64,000 bases of DNA, from assembly GCA_033558025.1 (NCBI GenBank), contig JAUCEF010000009.1, positions 992,001-1,056,000 of the forward strand. The letters are read 5' to 3'. Under the pieces are notes generated by a model that saw only the letters and a program-made list of their open reading frames with translations, had not been told where the DNA came from and searched no databases. Numbering within the stretch: position 1 is the first letter of the stretch; each line of letters starts with the position of its first letter. The position numbers were made by a program, and so were the translations under genes. Source of the DNA: Phytophthora sp. 'mugwort' (Eukaryota > Oomycota > Peronosporomycetes > Peronosporales > Peronosporaceae). Shown in pieces: positions 33,523-44,207 of the stretch.

Positions 33523-35253
33523 TCATTCCTCGTTGATGTGCACGTCGCTCGTCGAGTACTGGCAGAGTTTACCCGACGGGCCGTCGCCCAGGTTCGACGG
33601 CGTCTTGCTGGCCTGCGACCACTGGCAGATCTTGACGTCGTCCTTGCCGTCCGTTGTCTTGACGTAGATGTTCTTGAGCGTGGCCTGGTCGTTGTTGTTC
33701 TTGTTCACCGTGATGACGCTGACCAGTGGGTCGATGGCGAACACGTTCTCCACCGTCACCTTGCGGGGGATGTTTCCGCACGTGCCGCACGAGCGGTAGA
33801 GCTTGCCGAACTCCTGTGCGAAGAAGCCCTTGATATTGACAGTGCCGTAGCCGTTGTGCTGCACCACCTTGTCCTCGGCGTAACGCGCGCCACAGTTCGT
33901 CACGGTAGTGACGCTGGACGCGGTACCGCCCTTGATGCTCAGCGCGTCCTCGCACACGTCGTCCCACCATACGTTCTCAATGGTACAGTCATGGTCGTCG
34001 CAGTGCACACCCTCCTTCTGGTTCTTGCCGATGATGGCGTTCTTAAGAGTGCCGCCGGCCTCCACGAGGAACACGGCGGAGTCCTTCTGGCCCTCACCGC
34101 CCGTGCACGTGATGTCCGAGCGCTCGAACGTCTGCATCTTGCCGTCGAAGACCTCGCCGGCCTTGACCGTGTACGGCTTCTTGTAGCGGACGATACCCGT
34201 GCTGGCAGGCCAGGTGCCGTCCGGAACCGATGCCGTCGTGTTCGTGACAGTCTGCTGGACGGTTTGCTCGACGGATTCAACGACCGGCGCAGTCGTCTTG
34301 GGGGCCTTCGCCGTCTTGGGAGTCGTCTTCGTCTTGGGAGCAGTCGTCGTCTTTGGAGCAGTCGTCTTTGGGGCCTTTGTGGTAGGGGCCAGCGTGCTGT
34401 CGGTCTGCGCCACCGAGTCGTCGTTATCGGTGTCAGCGCTGGACTGCTGCACGGTGGAAGTCTGTGCCGCCTGAGAGACGTCCTGGTTGATGTGCACGTC
34501 ACTCTCCGAGTACCGGCACAGGGGTGCGGACGGCCCGTTGCCTAGCATCTTGGGCTCGCCGTTGGCGTTGCCCTGCGACCACTGACAGATCTTGACGGAG
34601 GACTTGCTCGATTTGACCCAGACGTTGCTCAACGTGGCCTCGTCACCCCAGTTCTTGTTGACCGTCACGATGGCGTTGGTCGGGTTCACGACGTACACAT
34701 TGGACACGGACACCTTCTTGGGCCTGGCACCACACGTACCACACGAGCGGTAGAGCTTGCTGATGTCCTCACCGTAGAAGCCGTCGATCTCTACCTTGCC
34801 GTAGCCGTTGTGCTGGATGACCTTGTCATCGGCGTAGCGAGCTCCACCACCGATGACCTTGGTGATACTCGAGGCGGTTCCGCCCTTGACGCTCAGGGCA
34901 TCCTCGCACACGTCGTCCCACCACACGTTCTCGATAATGCAGTCGTGCTTGTCGCAGTGCACGCCCTCCATTTGGTTTTTACCGATAATGACATTCTTGA
35001 GGTGGCCGCCGGCCTCCACCTTGAACACGGCAGTGTCCGACCCGCTTTCGGTTTGGCCCTCGCACGAGACGTCCGAGCGCTCGAACGTCTGCATCTTACC
35101 ATCGAAGATTTCACCAGCCTTGACCACGTAGGCCTGCGAGTACTGCACGGTGCCCTTGCTGGCGGGCCACGTGCCATCAGGCAAGGAGGCAGCGGTGGCC
35201 GCCGCAAGGAAGAGTGCGGCAGACGTCACGAACGGCGCAAAGGACTTTGCCAT
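33523..35253 (-). CDS. Secreted two-domain pectate lyase, family PL3 (left copy)
   Basis: Intact 576-aa protein. The frame is open 15 codons further upstream but starts there with GTG, so I use the ATG that begins the signal peptide (about 1-22, AATAA/SLPDG). Two PL3 domains (about 24-256 and 343-574) flank a Thr/Pro/Lys-rich linker (about 283-325) that is likely O-glycosylated. Each domain keeps the calcium-binding/catalytic block WWDDVCEDAL (111-120; 429-438), a Lys before (V/I)QHNGYG (144; 462) and Arg in LYRSCGTCG (169; 487). Both end in CQWSQ and a DVHIN tail. The family cleaves polygalacturonate by beta-elimination, so this should macerate plant tissue. Transcribed away from the palindrome centre. 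Confidence 0.93.
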   Translation of the reverse strand: MAKSFAPFVTSAALFLAAATAASLPDGTWPASKGTVQYSQAYVVKAGEIFDGKMQTFERSDVSCEGQTESGSDTAVFKVEAGGHLKNVIIGKNQMEGVHCDKHDCIIENVWWDDVCEDALSVKGGTASSITKVIGGGARYADDKVIQHNGYGKVEIDGFYGEDISKLYRSCGTCGARPKKVSVSNVYVVNPTNAIVTVNKNWGDEATLSNVWVKSSKSSVKICQWSQGNANGEPKMLGNGPSAPLCRYSESDVHINQDVSQAAQTSTVQQSSADTDNDDSVAQTDSTLAPTTKAPKTTAPKTTTAPKTKTTPKTAKAPKTTAPVVESVEQTVQQTVTNTTASVPDGTWPASTGIVRYKKPYTVKAGEVFDGKMQTFERSDITCTGGEGQKDSAVFLVEAGGTLKNAIIGKNQKEGVHCDDHDCTIENVWWDDVCEDALSIKGGTASSVTTVTNCGARYAEDKVVQHNGYGTVNIKGFFAQEFGKLYRSCGTCGNIPRKVTVENVFAIDPLVSVITVNKNNNDQATLKNIYVKTTDGKDDVKICQWSQASKTPSNLGDGPSGKLCQYSTSDVHINEE

Positions 35254-35309
35254 CCTGGATTGCAGTGAGTTGGCTTGGGGTTGTACTTGCTTGCTCACTC
35301 GCGAGAGGC

Positions 35310-35325
35310 GAATTGGATAATGAGC
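35310..35325 (-). promoter_or_regulatory. Oomycete initiator plus flanking element of left PL3 gene
   Basis: The minus strand reads GCTCATTATCCAATTC, close to the oomycete core GCTCATTYYNCAWTTT. It lies 57-72 nt before the ATG. Confidence 0.6.
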
Positions 35326-35737
35326 AGTCGACGTCTGCCAGCAAACCTCGATTAACGTTGTTAGTCGCAGCGACCATCAAGGAGCCATGACCGTTTGTAA
35401 GGTGCCTCGGTGCCAGTGATGCAACACACTGGTCACTTTGCATTGCAGACCCTACGTCGTAAAAGGCAAATATCTGGTATACCAGTTGTTTTCCTGAGGC
35501 CGTGCTGCTGGTTGTGGTTTGAGGCGGACCGAAGGTGGTCGCCTTTTTCCGTTTGCCAGTCAAATCCGTGACGATTGATCATTTGTGTGAACTTGACCGT
35601 TCACGTGACAACTTGACGTTTGAACGGCGCCGGTTGAATTTGTTATACAGTTGCGACTGGTGCGTGTATACTACGACTTACGTCGCGGCATAAGAACCCG
35701 GCAGCTGAAGTCTAGACAACTTATATCTTCGGTGAGC

Positions 35738-35935
35738 TGATGCCGATATCCTCTATTCTAGTAGCAGCAGCGTCTGCACTCCGACTCGCTTCGCAACGGA
35801 GAAATGCGTGTATCCCTAGCTGCAGTTGGTGGGCCTAAAGCAGCTGTAGACTAAAAACGATGGGAATTATTGCAGAGTCGTTTGCTTAGTCTCCCACTAT
35901 CGGATATTTGATCGCAATCAAGGCAACCAACGATA
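35738..35935 (+). repeat. 0.2 kb dispersed repeat R, outer copy (left arm)
   Basis: Shares long blocks with 38895-39090 in the opposite orientation: GCCGATATCCTCTATTC, CTGCACTCCGACTCGCTTCG, AGCAGCTGTAGACT and GGCAACCAACG. The copies are about 80% alike by eye and are therefore much older than IR2. Origin unknown; possibly a non-autonomous transposon. Confidence 0.6.
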
Positions 35936-35999
35936 TGAGGAGTGATCACTGCCACAGCTGGGTGGTCACATTGTTCTTCCCAGAAGAACAACGTGCAGT

Positions 36000-36246
36000 A
36001 AAAAGCATCCATCTCACGCAGAACCCAATCGAAATTATTTAATCAATGTAGCGCAGCAGCAGTTGGAAAGGAACAATGTTAACAACGTAGCGCAGCAGCA
36101 GTTGGAAAGGAACAATGTTAACAATGTTAACAGTGTTCCTTTAACAGTGTTCCTTTAACATTGTTAACATTGTTCCTTTCCAACTGCTGCTGCGCTACAT
36201 TGATTAAATAATTTCGATTGGGTTCTGCGTGAGATGGATGCTTTTT
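36000..36246. mobile_element. Palindromic MITE-like element (left arm)
   Basis: Begins AAAAAGCATCCATCTCACGC and ends with the reverse complement. About 80 bp on each side match without error, so RNA or single-stranded DNA would form one long hairpin. The left half contains a 39-bp tandem duplication (unit starting GTAGCGCAGCAGCAG) and the middle has a repeated GTGTTCCTTTAACA block. No target duplication is obvious. A related GCAGCAGCAGTT motif occurs near 38294. Confidence 0.65.
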
Positions 36247-37269
36247 GCTTGATTGCCCAGTAAACCAATAAAGTATTGCTGCGTATATGTGTACTATGTG
36301 GTAGTCGACAGTGTGATTCAGATAATTTCGTATCCAATGTACAATGTACTCAAAGACCTCGCCGCGCCGAGATGTCCGTCGTCGCAACACAGGATGCGCA
36401 GTAAGCTCGGTTGACACCCGCACAGCCCACACCCGGTGTTGGGCGTCTGGACTCGTCTCTGGTGGTGGGCACAAAAACGATGTATTGTACCGTGTGGTGT
36501 TTGAGAATCCCAGTATTACGTGATTAGCGCGACTAATGCACAGATGCGCCAGATCTTCAAGGAAATATGCCATGACGTAGCGACAACAAGATGGCACGCT
36601 CCACGCTGATACATGTACAGGTTCATGTATTGTGCACTGCACAATGTGCAGCAACCCTCAGTTCCAACTAAAATACCAAAGTCATATAGAGATCACAACA
36701 ACCCCCACAGTCTCATCCACAGTAGATGGCATCCCCAACGACTTGAACAGTGAACCCCGACACTTGCTTGTCCGTGAGTGGTCACGCCATTTTATCCTGT
36801 GTGGTCTCTACGTGCTATAATCTTGACGATTTGCTTCACCTAATTCCGGTAGTCGATGGTCAGCATTATCGCTTCTCGGAGACACACGGTGGCAAGCCTT
36901 GTGGCTACGAGACCAACAGCAGGTACTGACAGTAGGCTATTGTACGAGTCGTACGTGCTGTGTAGGCTACGACGTAGGCTACGTCATCACGCTTTTCTGT
37001 ATCGGCTGGTAAAAGGGACTTCGTTGAGCCAGGAAGTACCTTGGGCTATAGATTTTGGATATGTTGCAAAAAAAAGCTCGAAGTGTTACCAGTATCAAAT
37101 AAATGTACATACAGACAATCCTCTCCGCTGTGATAGTGTCGGGACCCAACCGATTATTACTAATTGGGGTTATTATAAGGCGGAAATGTGCCTTGAAACT
37201 TGTACATTCTGATTTCCGGCTCGTTGTGATCTTTTGACCAGCAAACGGCAATACTAGACGAAGGCAGAA
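36247..37269. other. No gene recognised (left arm of IR2)
   Basis: A 175-codon minus-strand frame (36127-36654) overlaps the MITE-like hairpin and a 118-codon plus-strand frame lies at 36856-37212. Neither resembles a known protein or shows clear coding character. Read as non-coding. Confidence 0.45.
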
Positions 37270-37914
37270 TTGCCGCTTTCAAGTACCGGCGGCGACAAGT
37301 GCAGCACGCCCTTTTCAAGCTTGAACAGACCCGACAATGGACCTATACAGAGTCGTCAAGCTCTACAGCGTCGACGTGCTGTAGGCGGTGTTGTGTACCA
37401 TCGAGAGCTGGGACGATCTGCTTCCCAGTGCCCATTAACTGCTGGAAGAAGACAGGAGATACAAGTGCGAGTGCGCGAGGCGGACGCGGATAACGGCATC
37501 ATGATCGAGCTGGCAGAGATGCGGTCGCGTCTACACCCCTCGAATCCGATGTCGGTCGAAGAGCTGTTGAAGAGAAACATCCTCGCTGATGAGCCAACGG
37601 ACAAAACATTCTGCCGGGTAGAGCCTCCACGGAGCGAGAACCGTTGCGGGCAAGATGGCGATGTAGGCGGTATCGAAGAAGACGATAGTGCTGTCTCTAC
37701 CGCCAACGCTGGAGAACATGTCCATAGAAGAGCTAAATGAGCGTCTTCAATGGATGGCACAACGTTTCGTTAGGGTTGATGCGATGGGGGTGCCTTCAAG
37801 AGAGATTACGGACTTCGACCGATGAAGAGAGTGTTTAGATAGGAGCTTGCGCGTAAGCACGGCCGCAAGCATCAAAAGTCGATGCTCGACTTCTTCGGAC
37901 GTCATGTACCAAGC
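37270..37914 (+). pseudogene. pogo/Tigger-like transposase C-terminal relic (IR2 left arm)
   Basis: A frame starting near 37350 gives YRVVKLYSVDVL followed by IESWDDLLPS. A shifted frame gives INCWKKTG, the DDE_1 end motif. Next comes RSRLHPSNPMSVEELL and ILADEPTDKTFC, collinear with SRLSLNEPMTIEDLL and IIAEKPTDEDFC in the IR1 relic at 6451-6560. The tail QKSMLDFFG (37873-37899) is a strong PIP-box match, QxxMxxFF. Frameshifts and stops make it inactive. A second tail piece (GKSMLAFFG) lies near 38670. Confidence 0.6.
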
Positions 37915-38894
37915 TGACCTTGGCAATAGTTAAGCACCTTTGCGTTGTGATAATGGATGGTTTTGTATCACAAAATGATAAGTAGAGGGTAGAGGTACAT
38001 TTGCCTTTGTGCTTGTATGGTGTCGGTCATTGTGAACCGTCCTCCTATCTCTTCGTGGAGTAAATCACAATTCAGGATATTACGACCGAGAGGATGGTCT
38101 GTAGTCTTCCGTGCAGAGACCTTGACGACGCAACGAAGTCAGTTCCTTTAGCAGTAGGGTGCTTGATCCATTGTCTACTATGTAATGGCTTTACTCTATT
38201 GTAACTGGGGTTCACTGGATCAGGGCATCGAGGTGCATCGGCCCTACAAACGAGTAAGTAGAAGTCCCACGCGGAAATTTTGAATGGATGTAACGCAGCA
38301 GCAGTTTGATCGGAAAAGAGTACAGACGGTCCTGTTGGCTATGATAGATTCCTGGACAGCTATATTATCAATTGGTGAATGTTTCACAAATTGGAGTGTG
38401 CCAGAGTTTTGAGGTACCCCTTTAATCATTACTAGGCGTCAGGTGCCCACGCCCTCGACAAGTTAAAAGCTGACCCGTCGATGGACGTGAGTATCGTATC
38501 TACCCTTTGCTCACGGAAAACCTGAAGGAACGACCTCGGTGGATGGCGCAGCTATTGGGGCAATTGCGGTGGGTCTTCAACACGTTGTAGGGGCTTCGGA
38601 CAATTGCATCAAACATTTAAAGAGGTGCTATGAAAGGGCAGGCAGGGCCACAAGCACATAAGGTACGGTAAGTCAATGCTGGCCTTCTTCGGCGAGCCTG
38701 TGACCATTGTCATATTTAAGTGGTCTGCCTATAATAACGCCTCACTATGTATTACATGCTGGAAGTCAGAAATGCATTGGTTAGCACTATCTGGAGTGTT
38801 TCATAATTAAGGTTATCCCGTTCGAGAGGATCGTCTGTTTAAAAAACAACTGAAACCGGTACACCTGGTGCTGCGAGAATGCCCAACTGCTGTG
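37915..38894. other. Repeat-type non-coding DNA with a second pogo tail (IR2 left arm)
   Basis: The only recognisable coding trace is GKSMLAFFGEPV near 38670-38705, another pogo-type C-terminal tail in which the PIP-box Gln is replaced by Gly. The GTTAAGCACCT block near 37929 also follows the IR1 pogo relic (near 6849) and may be element terminus sequence. The single IR2 arm difference I saw is near 38621. Confidence 0.45.
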
Positions 38895-39090
38895 GTCCTC
38901 GGCGAGTACTCCCCGTAGCGTTGGTTGCCACGATTGCCAGATTAACACAGCCAGACCAATCGAGCGCTTCCATTTTTTTAAGTCTACAGCTGCTCGTGGC
39001 AACCTGCTGCTGCCAGGGGAACTCGCATTTCCCCGTTGCGAAGCGAGTCGGAGTGCAGGCGAATAGAGGATATCGGCACCAGCTCACAGA
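38895..39090 (-). repeat. 0.2 kb dispersed repeat R, inner copy (left arm)
   Basis: Inverted and diverged relative to 35738-35935. It sits within about 25 bp of the mariner target site, so R lies on both sides of the mariner element in inverted orientation. Confidence 0.6.
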
Positions 39091-39112
39091 CGACAGCTCT
39101 GGTTAAAATGTA

Positions 39113-41030
39113 CTTCCTCCGGGTTTGAAAGAGTGCAAGAATGGCCTTTCCACTCCGTCGGGCATGTCGAAACCTGATAGGAGAAATGTATTATATTTGC
39201 GAGGAAAAAACTGCTATACACTGATAATAACGCCTTCGTGGAGGACCGCGACGGCATATCGAAAGAGAGCTAAGTCGCATACAAAAGACGCGGAAAGTCT
39301 TCCACTTTGGCTTTACCAGTATGAGGTAGCTTGTAGTCGTCCCCGCCTCCTACCAGCATCACGAACTTCAGTACCCGCTGCAACGTCAGGAAAACATTGT
39401 CCAGCTTATCAAGAACCAGAGCGGCATACGACTTCCGTACTATTTCGAGAAGCTGGTCGATATAGCAATCTTTCTAGTACTGGAGGGCCTCGATCGACCA
39501 GAAATAGCCTAGGTCCAATACGTTCATGTCTAGTAAGTTAGGCGGCTGAAACATCAACAGGATGTTCTAGCCACCCGCTCACCCGGCCGCCCGAATGCCT
39601 GGGTCATCAGGAGAAATATGGGGGCCGCATTATCCTGTTGGATGTAGATGGGTTTTTGCTGACCCTCCGAGGGCCACTTCGCTTTGATAGACGGAATCAC
39701 ATGCTGCATAAGATCGAGTTTGCACACTTCTCGACTTACCGTATACAGATTCTTGGTTTTGACGGTGCCAGCAAGGCGGTTGAAGCTTGTACGCTGGGCA
39801 ACGACTTGTTTTGTAAAATCCCAGATTCCTATCTTGCCGTCAAAAATAACCTGTCCATTAGCATCATATCTTAAAAATATAAACATAAAAAGTTAAGGGT
39901 TTCAATAAGCACAGAGAATAGTGGGGAAAGTCGTACCTTGGTCTAGCTACAGCAGCCAGGAACATGGTCTTGCCAATGAACCGTTTGCTTTCCGCTCACG
40001 GTGAGGCATTGTCGCGCCAGGCAGTAAGTAGAACACCTTCTTGATCTTGTCCTCGGTAAACCACTTCTCGTCCACATGCACGACATTGTACATGGAGAAG
40101 AAGTGGGAGGCTTCCTGGCCGTGCATGACGTTTTTGATGGCGTGCCGCATACGAACCTTCTTGCTCTCCTTGGTGAGGTGGGGATGGATGGTGCTTGACT
40201 GGCGCAACAGTTGCCCTTGAGCAATGGTGTCGCGAATGACAGAGCGCGAAACGCCCAGCTCTTCCGCCATGTATTGCTGCGTCATGCGTCGGCGCAGAGG
40301 CAGCTTGGAGATGTGCTTCAGCAACGAAGCGCGGTCCAGTTTTTTCTTGCGGCCGCACACCCCGCCTTCTTGCTGCCACCCCAGCAATGCCGTGAAAGAC
40401 GCGCATCTGCTTGAAAAGCGCCCGATGGTGCTCCTGTTAACGCCAAAATGCTCAGCAGCTTCTTCCATCGGCCCCCAGTCCGACACGCCGCGCACGCTGT
40501 GCATGACCATGAAGAGCACGACGTTTTGGCGCTCTCTTGTCGACATGTTCGGCTTAGAATTGGCTTTCATGGCGGAAAGATGGCGGGTTGGCTTGGGATA
40601 AGTGCACATGGTGTTGTAAGAGAAGGCAAAAATCCGGACTGAGCGTGCTGTGAAGGGGGTCGCTCCCCCTTCTTTTGGTCGTAGCTCCCTCGTTTGTGGG
40701 AAATGTTTGGATACGCTCAAACCAGTATAGAAATGTGGAGATCGAACCGCGTCGATTCCACCAATTAACGTGCGTAAAGGGAGCCCCGGGGGAAAATTAC
40801 AATGCTGTTTTGTGTTGCACTTATTTCCAACCCGAGGAAGTATCTACAGTAAGCCGTCAGCCTCGCCGATTAGCTCTCTTTCGATATGCCGTCGCGGTCC
40901 TCCACGAAGGCGTTATTATCAGTGTATAGCAGTTTTTTCCTCGCAAATATAATACATTTCTCCTATCAGGTTTCGACATGCCCGACGGAGTGGAAAGGCC
41001 ATTCTTGCACTCTTTCAAACCCGGAGGAAG
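39113..41030 (-). mobile_element. Tc1/mariner transposon forming the exact centre of IR2
   Basis: The ends read CTTCCTCCGGGTTTGAAAGA inward from both sides and are bounded by TA (39111-39112 and 41031-41032), the mariner target duplication. The TIRs (39113-39273 and 40870-41030) are 161 bp and identical. The 1596 bp between them, which is all the unique DNA in the palindrome, is the transposase gene and its flank. The whole element is 1918 bp. The palindrome midpoint (about 40071.5) is therefore the midpoint of the transposon. Confidence 0.85.
39270..40609 (-). pseudogene. Mariner transposase with an intron and several disabling mutations
   Basis: The N-terminal part has helix-turn-helix sequence (AAEHFGVNRSTIGRF and MAEELGVSRSVIRDTI). 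The first catalytic Asp is in VVHVDEKWFTEDK, the second in YIQQDNAAP and the third in MNVLDLGYF. A 67-bp GT-AG intron (39936-39870) joins AVARP to RYDANGQ without loss of frame. Lesions: one base missing near 39988, one near 39620, then in-frame stops around 39560-39580 and after IEALQY. The frame ends at a TAG (39270-39272) exactly where the TIR begins. Start at 40609 is the first Met before the DNA-binding region; other Mets are possible. Confidence 0.8.
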
Positions 41031-41052
41031 TACATTTTAACCAGAGCTGTCG

Positions 41053-41248
41053 TCTGTGAGCTGGTGCCGATATCCTCTATTCGCCTGCACTCCGACTCGC
41101 TTCGCAACGGGGAAATGCGAGTTCCCCTGGCAGCAGCAGGTTGCCACGAGCAGCTGTAGACTTAAAAAAATGGAAGCGCTCGATTGGTCTGGCTGTGTTA
41201 ATCTGGCAATCGTGGCAACCAACGCTACGGGGAGTACTCGCCGAGGAC
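41053..41248 (+). repeat. 0.2 kb dispersed repeat R, inner copy (right arm)
   Basis: Mirror of 38895-39090, next to the right TA of the mariner element. Confidence 0.6.
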
Positions 41249-42228
41249 CACAGCAGTTGGGCATTCTCGCAGCACCAGGTGTACCGGTTTCAGTTGTTTT
41301 TTAAACAGACGATCCTCTCGAACGGGATAACCTTAATTATGAAACACTCCAGATAGTGCTAACCAATGCATTTCTGACTTCCAGCATGTAATACATAGTG
41401 AGGCGTTATTATAGGCAGACCACTTAAATATGACAATGGTCACAGGCTCGCCGAAGAAGGCCAGCATTGACTTACCGTACCTTATGTGCTTGTGGCCCTG
41501 CCTGCCCTTTCATAGCACCTCATTAAATGTTTGATGCAATTGTCCGAAGCCCCTACAACGTGTTGAAGACCCACCGCAATTGCCCCAATAGCTGCGCCAT
41601 CCACCGAGGTCGTTCCTTCAGGTTTTCCGTGAGCAAAGGGTAGATACGATACTCACGTCCATCGACGGGTCAGCTTTTAACTTGTCGAGGGCGTGGGCAC
41701 CTGACGCCTAGTAATGATTAAAGGGGTACCTCAAAACTCTGGCACACTCCAATTTGTGAAACATTCACCAATTGATAATATAGCTGTCCAGGAATCTATC
41801 ATAGCCAACAGGACCGTCTGTACTCTTTTCCGATCAAACTGCTGCTGCGTTACATCCATTCAAAATTTCCGCGTGGGACTTCTACTTACTCGTTTGTAGG
41901 GCCGATGCACCTCGATGCCCTGATCCAGTGAACCCCAGTTACAATAGAGTAAAGCCATTACATAGTAGACAATGGATCAAGCACCCTACTGCTAAAGGAA
42001 CTGACTTCGTTGCGTCGTCAAGGTCTCTGCACGGAAGACTACAGACCATCCTCTCGGTCGTAATATCCTGAATTGTGATTTACTCCACGAAGAGATAGGA
42101 GGACGGTTCACAATGACCGACACCATACAAGCACAAAGGCAAATGTACCTCTACCCTCTACTTATCATTTTGTGATACAAAACCATCCATTATCACAACG
42201 CAAAGGTGCTTAACTATTGCCAAGGTCA
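41249..42228. other. Repeat-type non-coding DNA with a second pogo tail (IR2 right arm)
   Basis: Mirror of 37915-38894. It carries T where the left arm has A in the ATTTAA(A/T)GAGG block (near 41522). Confidence 0.45.
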
Positions 42229-42873
42229 GCTTGGTACATGACGTCCGAAGAAGTCGAGCATCGACTTTTGATGCTTGCGGCCGTGCTTACGCGCAAGCTC
42301 CTATCTAAACACTCTCTTCATCGGTCGAAGTCCGTAATCTCTCTTGAAGGCACCCCCATCGCATCAACCCTAACGAAACGTTGTGCCATCCATTGAAGAC
42401 GCTCATTTAGCTCTTCTATGGACATGTTCTCCAGCGTTGGCGGTAGAGACAGCACTATCGTCTTCTTCGATACCGCCTACATCGCCATCTTGCCCGCAAC
42501 GGTTCTCGCTCCGTGGAGGCTCTACCCGGCAGAATGTTTTGTCCGTTGGCTCATCAGCGAGGATGTTTCTCTTCAACAGCTCTTCGACCGACATCGGATT
42601 CGAGGGGTGTAGACGCGACCGCATCTCTGCCAGCTCGATCATGATGCCGTTATCCGCGTCCGCCTCGCGCACTCGCACTTGTATCTCCTGTCTTCTTCCA
42701 GCAGTTAATGGGCACTGGGAAGCAGATCGTCCCAGCTCTCGATGGTACACAACACCGCCTACAGCACGTCGACGCTGTAGAGCTTGACGACTCTGTATAG
42801 GTCCATTGTCGGGTCTGTTCAAGCTTGAAAAGGGCGTGCTGCACTTGTCGCCGCCGGTACTTGAAAGCGGCAA
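42229..42873 (-). pseudogene. pogo/Tigger-like transposase relic (IR2 right arm)
   Basis: Mirror of 37270-37914, with the same frameshifts and the same PIP-box-like tail QKSMLDFF. Confidence 0.6.
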
Positions 42874-43896
42874 TTCTGCCTTCGTCTAGTATTGCCGTTT
42901 GCTGGTCAAAAGATCACAACGAGCCGGAAATCAGAATGTACAAGTTTCAAGGCACATTTCCGCCTTATAATAACCCCAATTAGTAATAATCGGTTGGGTC
43001 CCGACACTATCACAGCGGAGAGGATTGTCTGTATGTACATTTATTTGATACTGGTAACACTTCGAGCTTTTTTTTGCAACATATCCAAAATCTATAGCCC
43101 AAGGTACTTCCTGGCTCAACGAAGTCCCTTTTACCAGCCGATACAGAAAAGCGTGATGACGTAGCCTACGTCGTAGCCTACACAGCACGTACGACTCGTA
43201 CAATAGCCTACTGTCAGTACCTGCTGTTGGTCTCGTAGCCACAAGGCTTGCCACCGTGTGTCTCCGAGAAGCGATAATGCTGACCATCGACTACCGGAAT
43301 TAGGTGAAGCAAATCGTCAAGATTATAGCACGTAGAGACCACACAGGATAAAATGGCGTGACCACTCACGGACAAGCAAGTGTCGGGGTTCACTGTTCAA
43401 GTCGTTGGGGATGCCATCTACTGTGGATGAGACTGTGGGGGTTGTTGTGATCTCTATATGACTTTGGTATTTTAGTTGGAACTGAGGGTTGCTGCACATT
43501 GTGCAGTGCACAATACATGAACCTGTACATGTATCAGCGTGGAGCGTGCCATCTTGTTGTCGCTACGTCATGGCATATTTCCTTGAAGATCTGGCGCATC
43601 TGTGCATTAGTCGCGCTAATCACGTAATACTGGGATTCTCAAACACCACACGGTACAATACATCGTTTTTGTGCCCACCACCAGAGACGAGTCCAGACGC
43701 CCAACACCGGGTGTGGGCTGTGCGGGTGTCAACCGAGCTTACTGCGCATCCTGTGTTGCGACGACGGACATCTCGGCGCGGCGAGGTCTTTGAGTACATT
43801 GTACATTGGATACGAAATTATCTGAATCACACTGTCGACTACCACATAGTACACATATACGCAGCAATACTTTATTGGTTTACTGGGCAATCAAGC
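42874..43896. other. No gene recognised (right arm of IR2)
   Basis: Mirror of 36247-37269. No coding evidence. Confidence 0.45.
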
Positions 43897-44143
43897 AAAA
43901 AGCATCCATCTCACGCAGAACCCAATCGAAATTATTTAATCAATGTAGCGCAGCAGCAGTTGGAAAGGAACAATGTTAACAATGTTAAAGGAACACTGTT
44001 AAAGGAACACTGTTAACATTGTTAACATTGTTCCTTTCCAACTGCTGCTGCGCTACGTTGTTAACATTGTTCCTTTCCAACTGCTGCTGCGCTACATTGA
44101 TTAAATAATTTCGATTGGGTTCTGCGTGAGATGGATGCTTTTT
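43897..44143. mobile_element. Palindromic MITE-like element (right arm)
   Basis: Mirror of 36000-36246, including the internal 39-bp tandem duplication, which lies on the opposite half here. Confidence 0.65.
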
Positions 44144-44207
44144 ACTGCACGTTGTTCTTCTGGGAAGAACAATGTGACCACCCAGCTGTGGCAGTGATCA
44201 CTCCTCA

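Larger units (their letters stand above)
33496..39273. repeat. IR2 left arm: inverted duplication carrying a PL3 gene
   Basis: Reverse complement of 40870-46647. Paired positions always add up to 80143 over 5778 bp, so there are no length differences. I saw one substitution (near 38621). The outer break is sharp: CTTCCATAG is shared and the flanks differ beyond 33496/46647. The inner break is at 39273/40870. The arm contains the PL3 gene, a palindromic MITE-like element, two inverted copies of a 0.2 kb repeat, pogo relics and, at its inner end, one mariner TIR. Confidence 0.97.

Noticed and set aside
33511..34545. 344-codon frame antisense to the PL3 gene
   Set aside because: Shadow of the GC-rich coding strand; the sense frame has signal peptide, two PL3 domains and catalytic motifs.
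35254..35298. N-terminal extension of the PL3 protein (15 residues)
   Set aside because: It opens with GTG and lies upstream of a good signal-peptide Met.
36127..36654. 175-codon minus-strand frame in IR2
   Set aside because: Its C-terminal third is read through the MITE hairpin and the rest has no recognisable protein character.
39274..40869. Simple sequencing-adapter fold-back as the sole explanation of IR2
   Set aside because: A fold-back read has no unique spacer; here a complete transposon body with symmetric TA sites lies at the centre. A more complex assembly error is still possible and is raised in the findings.
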